Source: Acinetobacter gandensis
GTDB taxonomy: Bacteria; Pseudomonadota; Gammaproteobacteria; Pseudomonadales; Moraxellaceae
Length of the DNA: 64,000 bases
Assembly: GCF_001678755.1 (NCBI RefSeq)
Contig: NZ_LZDS01000030.1
Location: forward strand, 1 to 64,000
Direction of reading: 5' to 3'
The position numbers and the translations under genes are program-made. The notes under the pieces are model-generated. The model saw only the letters and a list, made by a program, of their open reading frames with translations, was not told where the DNA came from and searched no databases. Each line of letters starts with the position of its first letter. Position 1 is the stretch's first letter. This document shows, in pieces, positions 35,267 to 45,120 of this stretch.

Positions 35267-36964
35267 TTATTTACGCTGTGGCACTTCAGCCCACCGTGCA
35301 TAACTCTTCGTGCTTTTCAGCACAGTGCCCGCTTGTTTTGCAGCTGCGCCACTATAGTCCTGAGAGAAACTATCCGAATTTTCATCAAAACTCGCACCAT
35401 CAAATAATGGGAAAGTTCCGGCTTTTTTCTGTATCACCACATCATCAATCATCCAACCGCGGAAACCGTTATAAAGTTGATCGACCGTTTTGAATTGGAA
35501 TTTCAGTTGAACATTGGCCTTGCCTGCATATTCATCCAATGAAATTGCTTCTTGCTGAACAGCAGCCGGCGCGAGGTTAAAGCCTAAATTACTGTATGGA
35601 ATCGGCGCGCGCTCATATGCAGAGGACGGATCTGCCAGCGGGTTTAATCGAGCCAAGGTCTTAAAGCTGTTGCCACCGTCGGTAGAAACTAAAATATTCA
35701 TCAAATCGAACCCTTGATTATTTGGATTGACCGACTCAATTTCCCACCATGTTTTAAAGCTTAAACTCAAAGGCGCCTGATATTGGCTTAGATTAATGAC
35801 AGGTGAAATCAATTCTCCCCTATTATCATACTGCGAGGTGCCGCCATCAAACTCTAGAGCCGTGGATGAATCACTTAAAGCGCCAATAAAATTGCCATTT
35901 ACTTTGTCACCATACCAATATGCTGTATTGCCTTGCAGTGGCTCAGGTACCTTGCCTTGACTTTGGTCATTTGGTGCTAAGCGCACACGCTGATTCACTT
36001 GATTATTACGAATATTGTGACCTTTGTTTAGCAACTGCCAATCGACATTAGCCACACTTGGTTGCGACCTTGTCCATGCATTGCGGGTTGCAGAGTCCAC
36101 TTCAAAAGTTTCACGCCATACCACATCTGCAGATGCTGTTTCGGGCAGCACTTCAAATTGATATCCTGATGCAGAAGAAGCAATGACTGTGACTTTTTTG
36201 GTTATGCTATTGAATCCTGCACCGCTTATGGTGAGGGTGGCATTTTTCAATGCTTCAAGCAGCGCATTGGATACGTTAAATGAAAGCGTAAAATATCCAT
36301 TGGCATCTGTCACAGCACTGACAAATGCGCCATTGGTCGCTGTACCGCCAGACAATGACACTTGCGCATTCGCCAAAGGCTTTCCTTTAAAAATCACTTG
36401 ACCAGAGAATGTTCCGACCACGGCATCATTGACTGGCGCATCACTTAGTGTCTGACAGTCTTGATCTAAGCAGTTGAGAACCACATTCAACACAATGCTC
36501 TTATTGGTATTTTTAGGATGGATCAAGAATGCCGAAACTACAGACTGTCCATTTTTAGTGACCAAAACATAATATGTCCCTGCAGCCAATTTAGGCAGTT
36601 TAACGATGCCTTGAGCATTGGCAAGGTAACTTTGACCTTTAAAATGAGTTGCTGTCGGTAAACTATTGATCGGTGGAAAGAGCTGCTCAGAATCATCTGC
36701 TGTAATTGTATTCGTTGCTATTTTCAGACTGCCTGCTTGTACTTTTTGCCATTCTTCATCACTTAAAATCTGAATCGACGCAGCATTTAAAGCAAGATTA
36801 TTCACATCTAATAAAGTCAGCTCTTCTACGCTTTTTTGTACCATAGCATCGGCGACTGGCTCTGGCGGTACGCTTCCTGTCTCATCACGATCACTACCAC
36901 CACATGCCGTTAAACCCAAGACACCCGTGACCATTATTATTTTTACAAAAGCGCTATTTTTCAT
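35267..36964 (-). CDS. Large lipoprotein with carboxypeptidase-regulatory-like and MAM/jelly-roll-like domains
   Basis: Surface or periplasmic lipoprotein, 565 residues with lipobox LTAC (Cys21). A Ser/Thr-rich linker is followed by an Ig-like segment near 95-150. A carboxypeptidase-regulatory-like fold lies near 175-260 (GKPLANAQVSLSGGTATNG, then VTDANGYFTLSF). The C-terminal beta-rich domain from about 285 carries the choice-of-anchor or MAM-like pattern (ELISPVINLSQYQAPLSLSF, LVSTDGGNSFKTLA, then RGWMIDDVVIQ). That domain is found in secreted metalloproteases, but no protease motif is present, so binding or adhesion is more likely. It stands alone, upstream of baeR. Confidence 0.8.
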   Translation of the reverse strand: MKNSAFVKIIMVTGVLGLTACGGSDRDETGSVPPEPVADAMVQKSVEELTLLDVNNLALNAASIQILSDEEWQKVQAGSLKIATNTITADDSEQLFPPINSLPTATHFKGQSYLANAQGIVKLPKLAAGTYYVLVTKNGQSVVSAFLIHPKNTNKSIVLNVVLNCLDQDCQTLSDAPVNDAVVGTFSGQVIFKGKPLANAQVSLSGGTATNGAFVSAVTDANGYFTLSFNVSNALLEALKNATLTISGAGFNSITKKVTVIASSASGYQFEVLPETASADVVWRETFEVDSATRNAWTRSQPSVANVDWQLLNKGHNIRNNQVNQRVRLAPNDQSQGKVPEPLQGNTAYWYGDKVNGNFIGALSDSSTALEFDGGTSQYDNRGELISPVINLSQYQAPLSLSFKTWWEIESVNPNNQGFDLMNILVSTDGGNSFKTLARLNPLADPSSAYERAPIPYSNLGFNLAPAAVQQEAISLDEYAGKANVQLKFQFKTVDQLYNGFRGWMIDDVVIQKKAGTFPLFDGASFDENSDSFSQDYSGAAAKQAGTVLKSTKSYARWAEVPQRK

Positions 36965-37154
36965 CTGTTCTGCCCTCTGGCTGTTCCATTTTTAAAAATT
37001 GTTATCTCTACATTGAACTTTGCCAGCTCAAACATACTGGTAAATATTCCAGCAAAATAATAACCAATTTTAATAAAATGCGCAAATTTCGCATTTTTAT
37101 ATCTTTATGGCTTTTGTTCTTCTTGTTTTTAAAATTAATGTAGTTATACACGTA

Positions 37155-37184
37155 GAAAAAAAACAGGCCGAAGCCTGTCCTTTT
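37155..37184 (-). terminator. Terminator of the baeSR transcript
   Basis: On the minus strand, ACAGGC, loop TTCG and GCCTGT are followed by eight T. The stable TTCG tetraloop is notable. Confidence 0.85.
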
Positions 37185-37201
37185 AGTATTTACAATATAT
37201 T

Positions 37202-37888
37202 TTAATCTTCTGGATATTCAAAACGGTAGCCAACGCCATACACGGCTTGAATCCACTCATGACGGTTGCCGGTTTCCGCAGCATCTGAAATCTTACGACG
37301 TAAATTTTTAATATGACTATCAATCACACGGTCAGCCACTTCAAAACTGTCTGGGTTAATATGATCAAGCAATTGCGCACGTGAATACACCTGCCCTACA
37401 TGCTCTAAAAACAACTCTAGTAAACGAAACTCTGTTGGCGTTAAGCTCAACGCTTTTTGTTGATACCAAATACGCTGCTGTGCTTTGTCCATACGGAATA
37501 AATCATTGGCCTCAGGTTCAGCTTTGCGATCTAAACGGCGCAGAACTGCTTGTACACGTGCCACCAATTCTTTCGGGCTAAATGGCTTACAGACGTAATC
37601 ATCAGCACCCATATTCAACCCCAACACACGGTCGATTTCTTCAGTTCGTGCAGTCACCATAATAATTGGCAGATCAGACTGCTCACGAACTTTACGGCAA
37701 ATGGTTAAGCCATCCATACGCGGCACCATCAAATCCAAAATCATTAAACTGGGTTTACGCTGCGTGAAACTCTCATAAGCATCTTGCCCATCATGAAACA
37801 TGCTGACTTCAAAGCCTGCTGCTTCTAGATAATCCCGCACCAACTGTGCAAGTTCTACTTCATCTTCAACCAACATGATATGTTTCAT
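37202..37888 (-). CDS. baeR: OmpR-family response regulator, BaeR-like
   Basis: Transcription factor of an envelope-stress two-component system. The 228 residues comprise a receiver domain with phospho-acceptor Asp52 (MILDLMVPRMDG), acidic pocket VEDE and conserved Lys in VCKPFSPKE. A winged-helix domain follows (LTPTEFRLLELF, DSHIKNLRRKI, then VYGVGYRFEYP). Sequence and pairing match BaeR of A. baumannii, which activates efflux pump genes such as adeABC. It lies 12 bp after baeS and ends the transcript at a strong terminator. Confidence 0.88.
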   Translation of the reverse strand: MKHIMLVEDEVELAQLVRDYLEAAGFEVSMFHDGQDAYESFTQRKPSLMILDLMVPRMDGLTICRKVREQSDLPIIMVTARTEEIDRVLGLNMGADDYVCKPFSPKELVARVQAVLRRLDRKAEPEANDLFRMDKAQQRIWYQQKALSLTPTEFRLLELFLEHVGQVYSRAQLLDHINPDSFEVADRVIDSHIKNLRRKISDAAETGNRHEWIQAVYGVGYRFEYPED

Positions 37889-37900
37889 GCATGCTTCCTT

Positions 37901-39571
37901 TTATTGTTTCATCTGTTTTGGGAAGGTTAATTTGCAGCGCAAACCACCCAATGGAGAATGATCAAAGCTCAATTCTCCACCTAATGCTCTAGCAATTTTA
38001 ACTGACAATGCTAAGCCTAATCCTGTTCCACCTGTGGCGCGTGTACGCGAATCATCCACTCGGTAAAAACGTTCACCCAAACGAGCCAATTGCTCATCGG
38101 TTAGGCCAAATGGGCTGTCATCAACATATACCGTCCACTGTTGATCATCTTGTTCAGTATGCACATGTACTTCACCACCGGCTTCAGTATAGCGAATACT
38201 ATTACCTAGCAAGTTGACCATAATCTGTTTAAAACGGTCTATATCTAATTGTAATGTTGAGCCGTCACCTGAAGCGGTAATTTTCAGTTGTGCTTTTTCA
38301 AATTTCGGTTTAAAGCTTTCGACTTCCTGCACAATGACATCCCACGGATTAATCGTAGTGAGATAACAATTTAATTGCTGTGCCTCAGCTTGCGCCAAAT
38401 CAGCCAAATCTTTGGTCAATTTTTTCAGACTACTGACTTGATTCAACATCGAAGCAAAATGTTCAGGCGTTGGTTTGCGGATGCCATCTTGCATCGCTTC
38501 AATCTGTGCCTGTAATACTGCTAAAGGTGTTTTTAATTCATGTGAAGTATCCGCCACCCATTGACGACGTGAAGTTTCATGCTGATCTAGAATAACCGCT
38601 AATTCATTCAGTTCATTGGACAAATCACCTAATTCATCATTACGATTCACCGCAACTTGATACTGATAATTACCTTTGGTTAATTCACGTGTCCCCATCA
38701 ACAAACGTTGAATCGGTTTTTTGAAATAGGTCGCTAAAAGCAAAGCTGCAATCAAACTGGCAATAAACGTCAGCGCATAGACCAATAATAAATAGCGCGT
38801 TTGCTTACTAAAGAAATTAATACTTAGGGCATCATCTTGTTCTAATACAGGTTTTAACCCGAGATATCCAACAACTTCATTATTCACCATAATTGGCCGA
38901 TATGAAATTTCCTCATCTGTAGGCTCACCCACCACAAACTGACGGTTTGCATCATATAAAGATAAGCGTGAACTTAGCCCCAATCGATCTGGCATCGAAA
39001 TAAACTGCTTTTTGGTCGTTGCAGGTCTTTCAACAACTTGTGACTGCGTAGATTGATTTTCCTTTTTTTGTTCCGCAGAGCGGTACATATTTTGATTTGA
39101 ACTTAATGGAAACTTTAAGCCTTCAAAAGGTTGAAATGCTGAAGGTAAATTCTTTTCGAGCCAATAAAGTTCTTGGGCTTTTTCTTCCGCAGTTTGTCTA
39201 GGATCAGCCAACATCGCTGTAGAATTTACTAAATTATGATCCTGAAAATAGCGCTGTTGCAGCGCAATGTCATATTGACGACGTAACCACCAGCGTGACA
39301 AACGGTCATAATCATCAGGTGCTGCCTTACCTTCAATTTGCAGAATTTGCGCCTGAATCGCATTGCCCCAATCGTGATACAGCGCATAGACATCGGCTAA
39401 ATTTTCGATGACATGATCGAGTTTTTGCATCTCAACATCTGCAACATACTTAGTGAAATTACGCTGCATGTTCCAATGCAACACACCTAAACTGACTGTC
39501 GTAATGACGAGCGTCGTCAACAACACAGTAAGAAATAAGCGTAAGGCAATCGGGACACGACGGATTTTCAA
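37901..39571 (-). CDS. baeS: Sensor histidine kinase, BaeS-like
   Basis: Membrane kinase that phosphorylates the regulator encoded 12 bp downstream. The 556 residues have a membrane segment near 12-32, a periplasmic sensor of about 230 residues and a second membrane segment near 265-285. A HAMP linker follows, then the dimerisation helix with phospho-His in DTSHELKTPLAVLQ. The ATPase domain has an N-box (QIMVNLLGNSIRYTEAGG) and the TGGTGLGLAL loop. The sensor is longer than in E. coli BaeS, with a Gln/Lys-rich insert around 165-190. Inducers cannot be read from sequence. It is divergent from the Cys-repeat lipoprotein gene, with 133 bp between them. Confidence 0.88.
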   Translation of the reverse strand: MKIRRVPIALRLFLTVLLTTLVITTVSLGVLHWNMQRNFTKYVADVEMQKLDHVIENLADVYALYHDWGNAIQAQILQIEGKAAPDDYDRLSRWWLRRQYDIALQQRYFQDHNLVNSTAMLADPRQTAEEKAQELYWLEKNLPSAFQPFEGLKFPLSSNQNMYRSAEQKKENQSTQSQVVERPATTKKQFISMPDRLGLSSRLSLYDANRQFVVGEPTDEEISYRPIMVNNEVVGYLGLKPVLEQDDALSINFFSKQTRYLLLVYALTFIASLIAALLLATYFKKPIQRLLMGTRELTKGNYQYQVAVNRNDELGDLSNELNELAVILDQHETSRRQWVADTSHELKTPLAVLQAQIEAMQDGIRKPTPEHFASMLNQVSSLKKLTKDLADLAQAEAQQLNCYLTTINPWDVIVQEVESFKPKFEKAQLKITASGDGSTLQLDIDRFKQIMVNLLGNSIRYTEAGGEVHVHTEQDDQQWTVYVDDSPFGLTDEQLARLGERFYRVDDSRTRATGGTGLGLALSVKIARALGGELSFDHSPLGGLRCKLTFPKQMKQ

Positions 39572-39704
39572 AAGAGAACTCTCATTTTTCTTCTATATTC
39601 ATTATTGTAACGAACAGCGAAGTAAAAAACTCTCCATTGTTTCTACATCTTTATTATTTAATCTTTAACCATCAAGTAAACACATGATCTACTGGTGAAA
39701 GACA

Positions 39705-40349
39705 ATGAATAATATGACAAAAATGGCTTTAGTCGGTGCAAGCGTATTGAGCATGGGCGCATTAACAGCATGCCAATCAACATCTACACCAAAAGATGCT
39801 GAACATGGTCGTATGATGAAACAACATCACGGTGATCAAGATCGCCGTATGTCTCCAGAACAACGTGAGCATTTTAAAAAAATGCGTATTGAACAGCGTC
39901 AAGTCTTTGCAGAAATGCAAAAAGCTTGTGATGGTAAAGCTGTTGGCAGCGCAGTACAGGTTAAAGCCGGTGACAAAGCGATTGATGGCACATGTACCAT
40001 GACGTTCAATGCTGATCGCAAAGCCATGAAGCAAGAAATGAAAAATGCACGTGGCGAACATAAACCAATGCGGGGCGGTGAGCACCGTCCAATGCGTGGA
40101 GACATGCGTGGTCAGATGCAACGCGGTGAGCCATTGACTGATGCAAAACGTGCAGAGCTGACTAAACAGTTTGATCAGCGTTTAGCAGAACGCCAAGCCA
40201 AACAACAAGCGATTATGAAAGCATGCCAAGGCAAAACCGATGGCAGCGCGGTTGCGATTAAAGTTGGCGAACAGCAGATCAATGGTCAATGTAAAGTGCG
40301 TTTCCAACCCAAAGCCCCTGTTGCACCAACAACTGCACCTGTAAAATAA
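39705..40349 (+). CDS. Lipoprotein with duplicated Cys-x21-Cys repeat, divergent from baeS
   Basis: No named family is recognised. The 214 residues begin with a lipoprotein signal (LTAC, Cys23). Two copies of a 28-residue module lie at 75-102 and 174-201. Each reads C-x-G-K-x-x-G-S-A-V then V/I-K-x-G, I-x-G-x-C and a final Phe, with the two cysteines exactly 22 apart, suggesting two disulfide-closed hairpins. Between them lie Met/His/Arg-rich repeats (HKPMRGGEHRPMRGDMRG) that could bind metals. Position and composition recall Spy, the BaeR-controlled periplasmic chaperone of E. coli, though the sequences are not obviously homologous. A strong terminator follows. Confidence 0.78.
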   Translation: MNNMTKMALVGASVLSMGALTACQSTSTPKDAEHGRMMKQHHGDQDRRMSPEQREHFKKMRIEQRQVFAEMQKACDGKAVGSAVQVKAGDKAIDGTCTMTFNADRKAMKQEMKNARGEHKPMRGGEHRPMRGDMRGQMQRGEPLTDAKRAELTKQFDQRLAERQAKQQAIMKACQGKTDGSAVAIKVGEQQINGQCKVRFQPKAPVAPTTAPVK

Positions 40350-40379
40350 GCATTCACAACTGATCTATTCATTTCTCAG

Positions 40380-40410
40380 AAAAAAGGCACTCATAAGAGT
40401 GCCTTTTTGT
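40380..40410 (+). terminator. Terminator after the Cys-repeat lipoprotein gene
   Basis: AAAGGCACTC, loop ATAA and GAGTGCCTTT form a perfect 10-bp stem followed by a T run. Confidence 0.9.
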
Positions 40411-40508
40411 TGGACATATATTTTTACGCTTTTTGACTATTTGTGTCATTCATTTTCATCTAAACGCGTTTACACTCAATACACTTAGCATTTTCAAGGG
40501 ATATTTCT

Positions 40509-40535
40509 TTGACTTTACAGTCACTAACTTATACA
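40509..40535 (+). promoter_or_regulatory. Possible promoter of the acyl-CoA dehydrogenase pair
   Basis: TTGACT (40509-40514) and TATACA (40530-40535) are only 15 bp apart, which is suboptimal and may imply activator dependence. The remaining leader to 40666 contains an inverted repeat ACGTGTC/GACACGT (40602-40619) around ATTGAA, a candidate operator or hairpin. Nothing else was seen in the 316-bp gap. Confidence 0.4.
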
Positions 40536-40666
40536 CCTCAAATGCTTGTACCCAATAAGAAGATGTTGCACGATTAGAACCATTCCAATACGTGTCATTG
40601 AAGACACGTTCAAATGTTTATTTAGGATTACTAACGCTGGTAGAAACCAGTATTGAGGAAAACGAT

Positions 40667-42469
40667 ATGCCACAATACAAAGCGCCCTTACGTGATATGC
40701 AATTTGTTCTGCATGAACTTTTAAAAGCAGAAGATCACTATGCACAACTGCCTGCATTTTCTGACACCGTAAGTCGTGAGTTGGTTGACCAATATCTAGA
40801 AGCTGCTGCTGACTTCTGTGAAAATGAACTTTCTCCTCTTAACCAAGTCGGCGACCGTGAAGGTTGTACTTGGAATGATGGCGTTGTAACAACACCAACT
40901 GGTTTTAAAGAAGCGTATCAAAAATATATCGAACTTGGTTTCCCATCTTTGTCTGCTGAAGAACAGTATGGCGGTCAAGGTCTACCTGTTTCACTAGGTA
41001 ACATCATTTCTGAAATGGTGGGTACGTCGAACTGGGCTTGGGGTATGTATCCTGGTCTATCTCATGGTGCTGTACGTACTTTAGAACACCACGGTTCACA
41101 AGAACAAAAAGACGCTTACCTGCCTAAACTTGTTTCAGGTGAATGGACAGGTACCATGTGCTTAACAGAATCTCATGCAGGTTCTGACTTAGGTATTATC
41201 CGTTCTAAAGCTGAGCCGCAAGCGGATGGCAGCTATGCAATTTCTGGCGAGAAAATCTTTATCTCTGCTGGTGAACACGACATGGCTGAAAACATCATCC
41301 ACATCGTACTTGCTCGTCTTCCTGGTGCACCAAAAGGCACGAAAGGTATTTCATTATTCATCGTTCCTAAGTTCAACCTCAATGCTGACGGCACTGTAGG
41401 AGAACGCAACGCAGTACGTTGTGGTTCGATTGAACACAAAATGGGTATCCATGGTAACGCGACTTGTGTCATCAACTTTGATAACGCAAAAGGCTTCTTG
41501 ATTGGTCCTGAAAACCGCGGTCTAAACTGCATGTTCACATTCATGAACACTGCACGTATCGGTACTGCTGTACAAGGCCTTTCAGCTTCTGAAGGCGCTT
41601 TCCAAGGTGCGCTTGCTTATGCAAAAGACCGTTTGGCAATGCGTTCACTTTCAGGCCCTAAAGCTCCTGAAAAAGAAGCAGATCCAATTATCGTTCACCC
41701 TGCTGTACGCAACATGCTCATGACGCAAAAATCATTTGCTGAAGCTGGTCGTGCTCTGGTTTACTTATTGTCTTTCCATGCCGATATCGTGGAACAAGGT
41801 GCAACTGAAGAAGAACGTAAATTCTCTGACAACATCTTGTCATTATTAACTCCAATTGCTAAAGCATTCTTAACTGAAACAGGTTCAGAATCTGCTAAAC
41901 ATGGTGTTCAAGTATTCGGCGGCCATGGTTTTATTTCAGAACACGGTATGGAGCAAATCGTACGTGATACACGTATCTCTTGCTTGTACGAAGGTACGAC
42001 TGAAATTCAAGCGATTGACTTGTTAGGCCGTAAAGTATTGGGTACTCAAGGTGCAATGTTGAAAGACTTCACCAAGATCATCCATAAATTTGTTGAAGCC
42101 AACAAAGACAACGCTGCCATGAAAGAATTTGTTGAGCCGCTTGCTGCGCTTAACAAAGAATGGGGCGACCTAACCATGCAGATTGGTATGAAAGCAATGC
42201 AAAACCCAGAAGAAGTGGGTGCTGCTGCGGTCGATTACCTGTACTTCTCTGGTTATGTAACGCTTGCTTACCTATGGGCTCGTATGGCGTTAGTTGCACA
42301 AGAAACTTTAGCTGCAGGAACAACAGATGTTGATTTCTACAATGCAAAAGTAACGACTGCTCGCTTCTACTTCAAGAAAATCTTACCGCGCGTTCGCTCT
42401 CATGTAGAAGTGATCGCAGGTGGCCTAGATCCTCTTATGGCATTGGATGCAGAACACTTTGCATTCTAA
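40667..42469 (+). CDS. Acyl-CoA dehydrogenase (large, C-terminally extended type)
   Basis: FAD enzyme for the first oxidation of fatty-acid beta-oxidation. The start is the ATG after GAGGAAAA, giving 600 residues; an earlier in-frame start at 40592 lacks a ribosome site. The N-terminus MPQYKAPLRDMQFVLHELL, the FAD/substrate motifs GTMCLTESHAGSDLG and QVFGGHGFISEHGMEQIVRD, and the extra C-terminal domain after about 470 mark the FadE5-like long form. A close paralogue follows 190 bp downstream. Members of this class prefer medium- to long-chain substrates. Confidence 0.93.
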   Translation: MPQYKAPLRDMQFVLHELLKAEDHYAQLPAFSDTVSRELVDQYLEAAADFCENELSPLNQVGDREGCTWNDGVVTTPTGFKEAYQKYIELGFPSLSAEEQYGGQGLPVSLGNIISEMVGTSNWAWGMYPGLSHGAVRTLEHHGSQEQKDAYLPKLVSGEWTGTMCLTESHAGSDLGIIRSKAEPQADGSYAISGEKIFISAGEHDMAENIIHIVLARLPGAPKGTKGISLFIVPKFNLNADGTVGERNAVRCGSIEHKMGIHGNATCVINFDNAKGFLIGPENRGLNCMFTFMNTARIGTAVQGLSASEGAFQGALAYAKDRLAMRSLSGPKAPEKEADPIIVHPAVRNMLMTQKSFAEAGRALVYLLSFHADIVEQGATEEERKFSDNILSLLTPIAKAFLTETGSESAKHGVQVFGGHGFISEHGMEQIVRDTRISCLYEGTTEIQAIDLLGRKVLGTQGAMLKDFTKIIHKFVEANKDNAAMKEFVEPLAALNKEWGDLTMQIGMKAMQNPEEVGAAAVDYLYFSGYVTLAYLWARMALVAQETLAAGTTDVDFYNAKVTTARFYFKKILPRVRSHVEVIAGGLDPLMALDAEHFAF

Positions 42470-42523
42470 TGTGAATATCTAAAACATATTCAAAAAATTG
42501 TACTCTTGAGTGCAGAAATAGAG

Positions 42524-42562
42524 AAAGGACGGTCATAGCATTGGCAGTCCTTTTTCTTTATA
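42524..42562 (+). terminator. Weak terminator between the dehydrogenase genes
   Basis: AAGGAC and GTCCTT flank a 16-nt loop, followed by five T. It may only partly stop transcription, allowing graded expression of the second paralogue. Confidence 0.45.
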
Positions 42563-42662
42563 AATAGTCCCATAATTTTACTTTGGTCAATTTTCTCCAC
42601 GCTTTGTGCCGATACAAATTGCCCCAAGTCCACAGATTCAAACAATAAACAGGTGAACGAAC

Positions 42663-44444
42663 ATGCCAATTTATAATGCACCGCTTGCAGATATGAAATT
42701 CATCTTAAATGATGTTTTTAAAGCAGAACAATTCTGGCAAAACAACGAAAATCTTGCTCACGTTGATGCTGCAACTGCAGAAGCCATTCTTGAAGAAATG
42801 GCAAAATTTGCGCAAAACGTCACTCATCCTTTAAACCGCACAGGTGATGAAGAAGGCGCAACCTATAGCAATGGCAATGTCACGACTCCTGCTGGTTTCA
42901 AAGAAGCATTTAAACAATATGCAGAAGGCGGCTGGATTGGTCTAGGCGCAGACGAAGAATGGGGCGGTCAAGGCATGCCGAAAATGCTGACTGTTCTGTC
43001 TGATGAAATGCTGTTTGCAACTAACCCATCATTCATGCTCTACCCACTTCTTTCTGTAGGTGCAGGCATGGCGTTAAACAGCTATGCATCACAAGAGCAA
43101 AAAGAAACTTATTTGCCAAAAATGTACACAGGTGAATGGTCAGGCACGATGTGCTTAACTGAGCCGCATGCAGGTACAGACTTAGGCATTATTAAAACTA
43201 AAGCTGAACGTAATGAAGACGGTACTTATAACATTACAGGTACGAAAATTTTCATCACTGGCGGTGACCACGACCTTTCTGAAAATATCATTCACTTAGT
43301 TTTAGCGAAAACGCCGGATGCGCCTGCGGGCTCACGCGGTATTTCACTATTCATCGTACCTAAATTCTTGGTAAATACAGACGGTTCTCTAGGTGAGCGC
43401 AATGCTGCAGGCCCTGGTTCTATTGAACATAAAATGGGGATCAAAGCGTCTGCAACATGTGTGATGAACTTTGATGGCGCGAAAGGCTACCTCGTTGGTA
43501 AAGAGAACGAAGGTCTTGCTGCAATGTTCGTGATGATGAACTACGAACGTCTGTCTATGGGTATTCAAGGCCTAGGTGCTTCTGAATTTGCTTATCAAAA
43601 TGCAGCGCAATATGCGACTGACCGTTTACAAGGCCGTAGCGCTTCTGGCGTTCAATCGCCTGCAAAACCTGCAGACAGCATCTTAGTTCATGGTGATGTA
43701 CGTCGTATGTTGCTGAACGCACGTGCCAACAATGAAGCATCTCGTGCATTTGCGGTTTATGTCGGTCAACAATTAGACATTACCAAGTTCTCTACGGATC
43801 CAGAAGCAGTCAAAGCAGCCAATAATCGTGTTGCGCTGTTAACACCTATTGCTAAAGCGTATTTAACAGATACAGCTTTTCAAGCAACACTCGATGCCCA
43901 AATGGTGTTTGGTGGTCATGGCTTCATTCGTGAATGGGGTATGGAACAATGTATCCGTGACCTGCGTATTGCACAGATTTACGAAGGGACCAACGGTGTT
44001 CAATCGCAAGACTTAATTGGTCGTAAAACCATTAAGTGCAATGGTGAATTCATTGCTGAATATATCCAAGAAATCCGCGATTTTGCCAATAACTTAGATG
44101 CCAGCTTGAACTACATCAAAGATGCAACATTAGATGCAGCAGCTGAAGTTGAAGCTGTGACTCAATATGTACTTGAAGCTGCTCGTGAAAACATTGAGTT
44201 CCCGAACTCAGCAGCAGTTGATTACCTACATGCTGTAGGCCTACTCAGCTTTGCCTATATGTTTGCCCGCATTGCAGATGCAGCAAAAGACAAAGATGGC
44301 GAGTTCTACCAAAACAAACTTGCACTAACCCTTTACTTCACGCAGCGTATTTTACCTGAATTGGCATTACGCATTGCTAAAGTAAAAGCAGGTTCTGAAG
44401 TGATCATGAACTTCTCTGAAGATTACTTTACCAACCAAGCTTAA
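42663..44444 (+). CDS. Acyl-CoA dehydrogenase, second tandem paralogue
   Basis: The 593 residues are collinear with the preceding gene product: the N-terminus is MPIYNAPLADMKFILNDVF, the FAD motif is GTMCLTEPHAGTDLG, and the active segment is MVFGGHGFIREWGMEQCIRD. The same long C-terminal domain is present. The two proteins are clearly homologous but diverged, as after an old duplication. The substitutions around the active-site region suggest different chain-length preference. Its own start has a purine-rich site (AGGTGAACGAAC). Confidence 0.93.
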   Translation: MPIYNAPLADMKFILNDVFKAEQFWQNNENLAHVDAATAEAILEEMAKFAQNVTHPLNRTGDEEGATYSNGNVTTPAGFKEAFKQYAEGGWIGLGADEEWGGQGMPKMLTVLSDEMLFATNPSFMLYPLLSVGAGMALNSYASQEQKETYLPKMYTGEWSGTMCLTEPHAGTDLGIIKTKAERNEDGTYNITGTKIFITGGDHDLSENIIHLVLAKTPDAPAGSRGISLFIVPKFLVNTDGSLGERNAAGPGSIEHKMGIKASATCVMNFDGAKGYLVGKENEGLAAMFVMMNYERLSMGIQGLGASEFAYQNAAQYATDRLQGRSASGVQSPAKPADSILVHGDVRRMLLNARANNEASRAFAVYVGQQLDITKFSTDPEAVKAANNRVALLTPIAKAYLTDTAFQATLDAQMVFGGHGFIREWGMEQCIRDLRIAQIYEGTNGVQSQDLIGRKTIKCNGEFIAEYIQEIRDFANNLDASLNYIKDATLDAAAEVEAVTQYVLEAARENIEFPNSAAVDYLHAVGLLSFAYMFARIADAAKDKDGEFYQNKLALTLYFTQRILPELALRIAKVKAGSEVIMNFSEDYFTNQA

Positions 44445-44460
44445 TTAGCTACACAAAATC

Positions 44461-44492
44461 AAAAATGCCCGATTTATCGGGCATTTTTTTAT
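44461..44492 (+). terminator. Terminator after the dehydrogenase pair
   Basis: AAATGCCCGA, loop TTTA and TCGGGCATTT form a perfect 10-bp stem followed by seven T. Confidence 0.9.
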
Positions 44493-44560
44493 TTATTTAC
44501 TACTCTTATTAAATAACCACTGAATAGGATTCTTTAAGCAAAAATAATAAACGTAACAAC

Positions 44561-45106
44561 TTATTCATAATCTTCCAATTCCATTCGATATGTAAAACAA
44601 GGATGGAACTGATCGTCTAGCATTGGAAATTGCGCCCAATGCGTTTTATCTTTATCTAATTTAAATCCGGCCTTAATTAAGACATTTTGTGATGCTAAAT
44701 GTTCCTCAGCACAAAACGATGAAATAACATTCGTGACATGATTCTGCTTTAAATACTTAATTCCCCCAATTAAAGCCTCAGTCATATAACCACAACCATG
44801 AAAGTTCACTCCTAGCCCAAAATGTATTTCCCCATGGTTTTCTTGATTGAAGAAATACAGTAAGCCCATCGCTAACTGCGTATTCTTATCACTAATCACC
44901 CATGCAAAATCAGGATTGTGTGTCGACCAACAATGATCTGCCCACTTTTCTAAAACATTCTTGGTCTGTTGAATCGTTACATGTGGCAACCGCTGCAGAT
45001 AACGAGTTGCCTCTATATTCGAAAAATATGTATCAAATAATGAAATTTCATCTCCTAGCTGATACTTTCTCAAGCATAAACGTTCAGTTTCAATCCTATT
45101 GGGCAT
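44561..45106 (-). CDS. GNAT-family acetyltransferase (RimJ/RimL type)
   Basis: Cytoplasmic N-acetyltransferase, 181 residues. It starts with IETERLCLRKYQLGDEISLF. The acetyl-CoA-binding strand-loop is LGVNFHGCGYMTEALIGGIK near 95-115, followed by the ASQNVLIKAGFKLDK helix turn, all characteristic of the RimJ/RimL/SpeG branch. The substrate is unknown. It lies 14 bp after a PaiB-family gene. In Bacillus, paiA (a GNAT polyamine acetyltransferase) and paiB also form a pair, so polyamine or stress functions are worth considering. Confidence 0.87.
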   Translation of the reverse strand: MPNRIETERLCLRKYQLGDEISLFDTYFSNIEATRYLQRLPHVTIQQTKNVLEKWADHCWSTHNPDFAWVISDKNTQLAMGLLYFFNQENHGEIHFGLGVNFHGCGYMTEALIGGIKYLKQNHVTNVISSFCAEEHLASQNVLIKAGFKLDKDKTHWAQFPMLDDQFHPCFTYRMELEDYE

Positions 45107-45120
45107 GATTCTTTAGTCTG

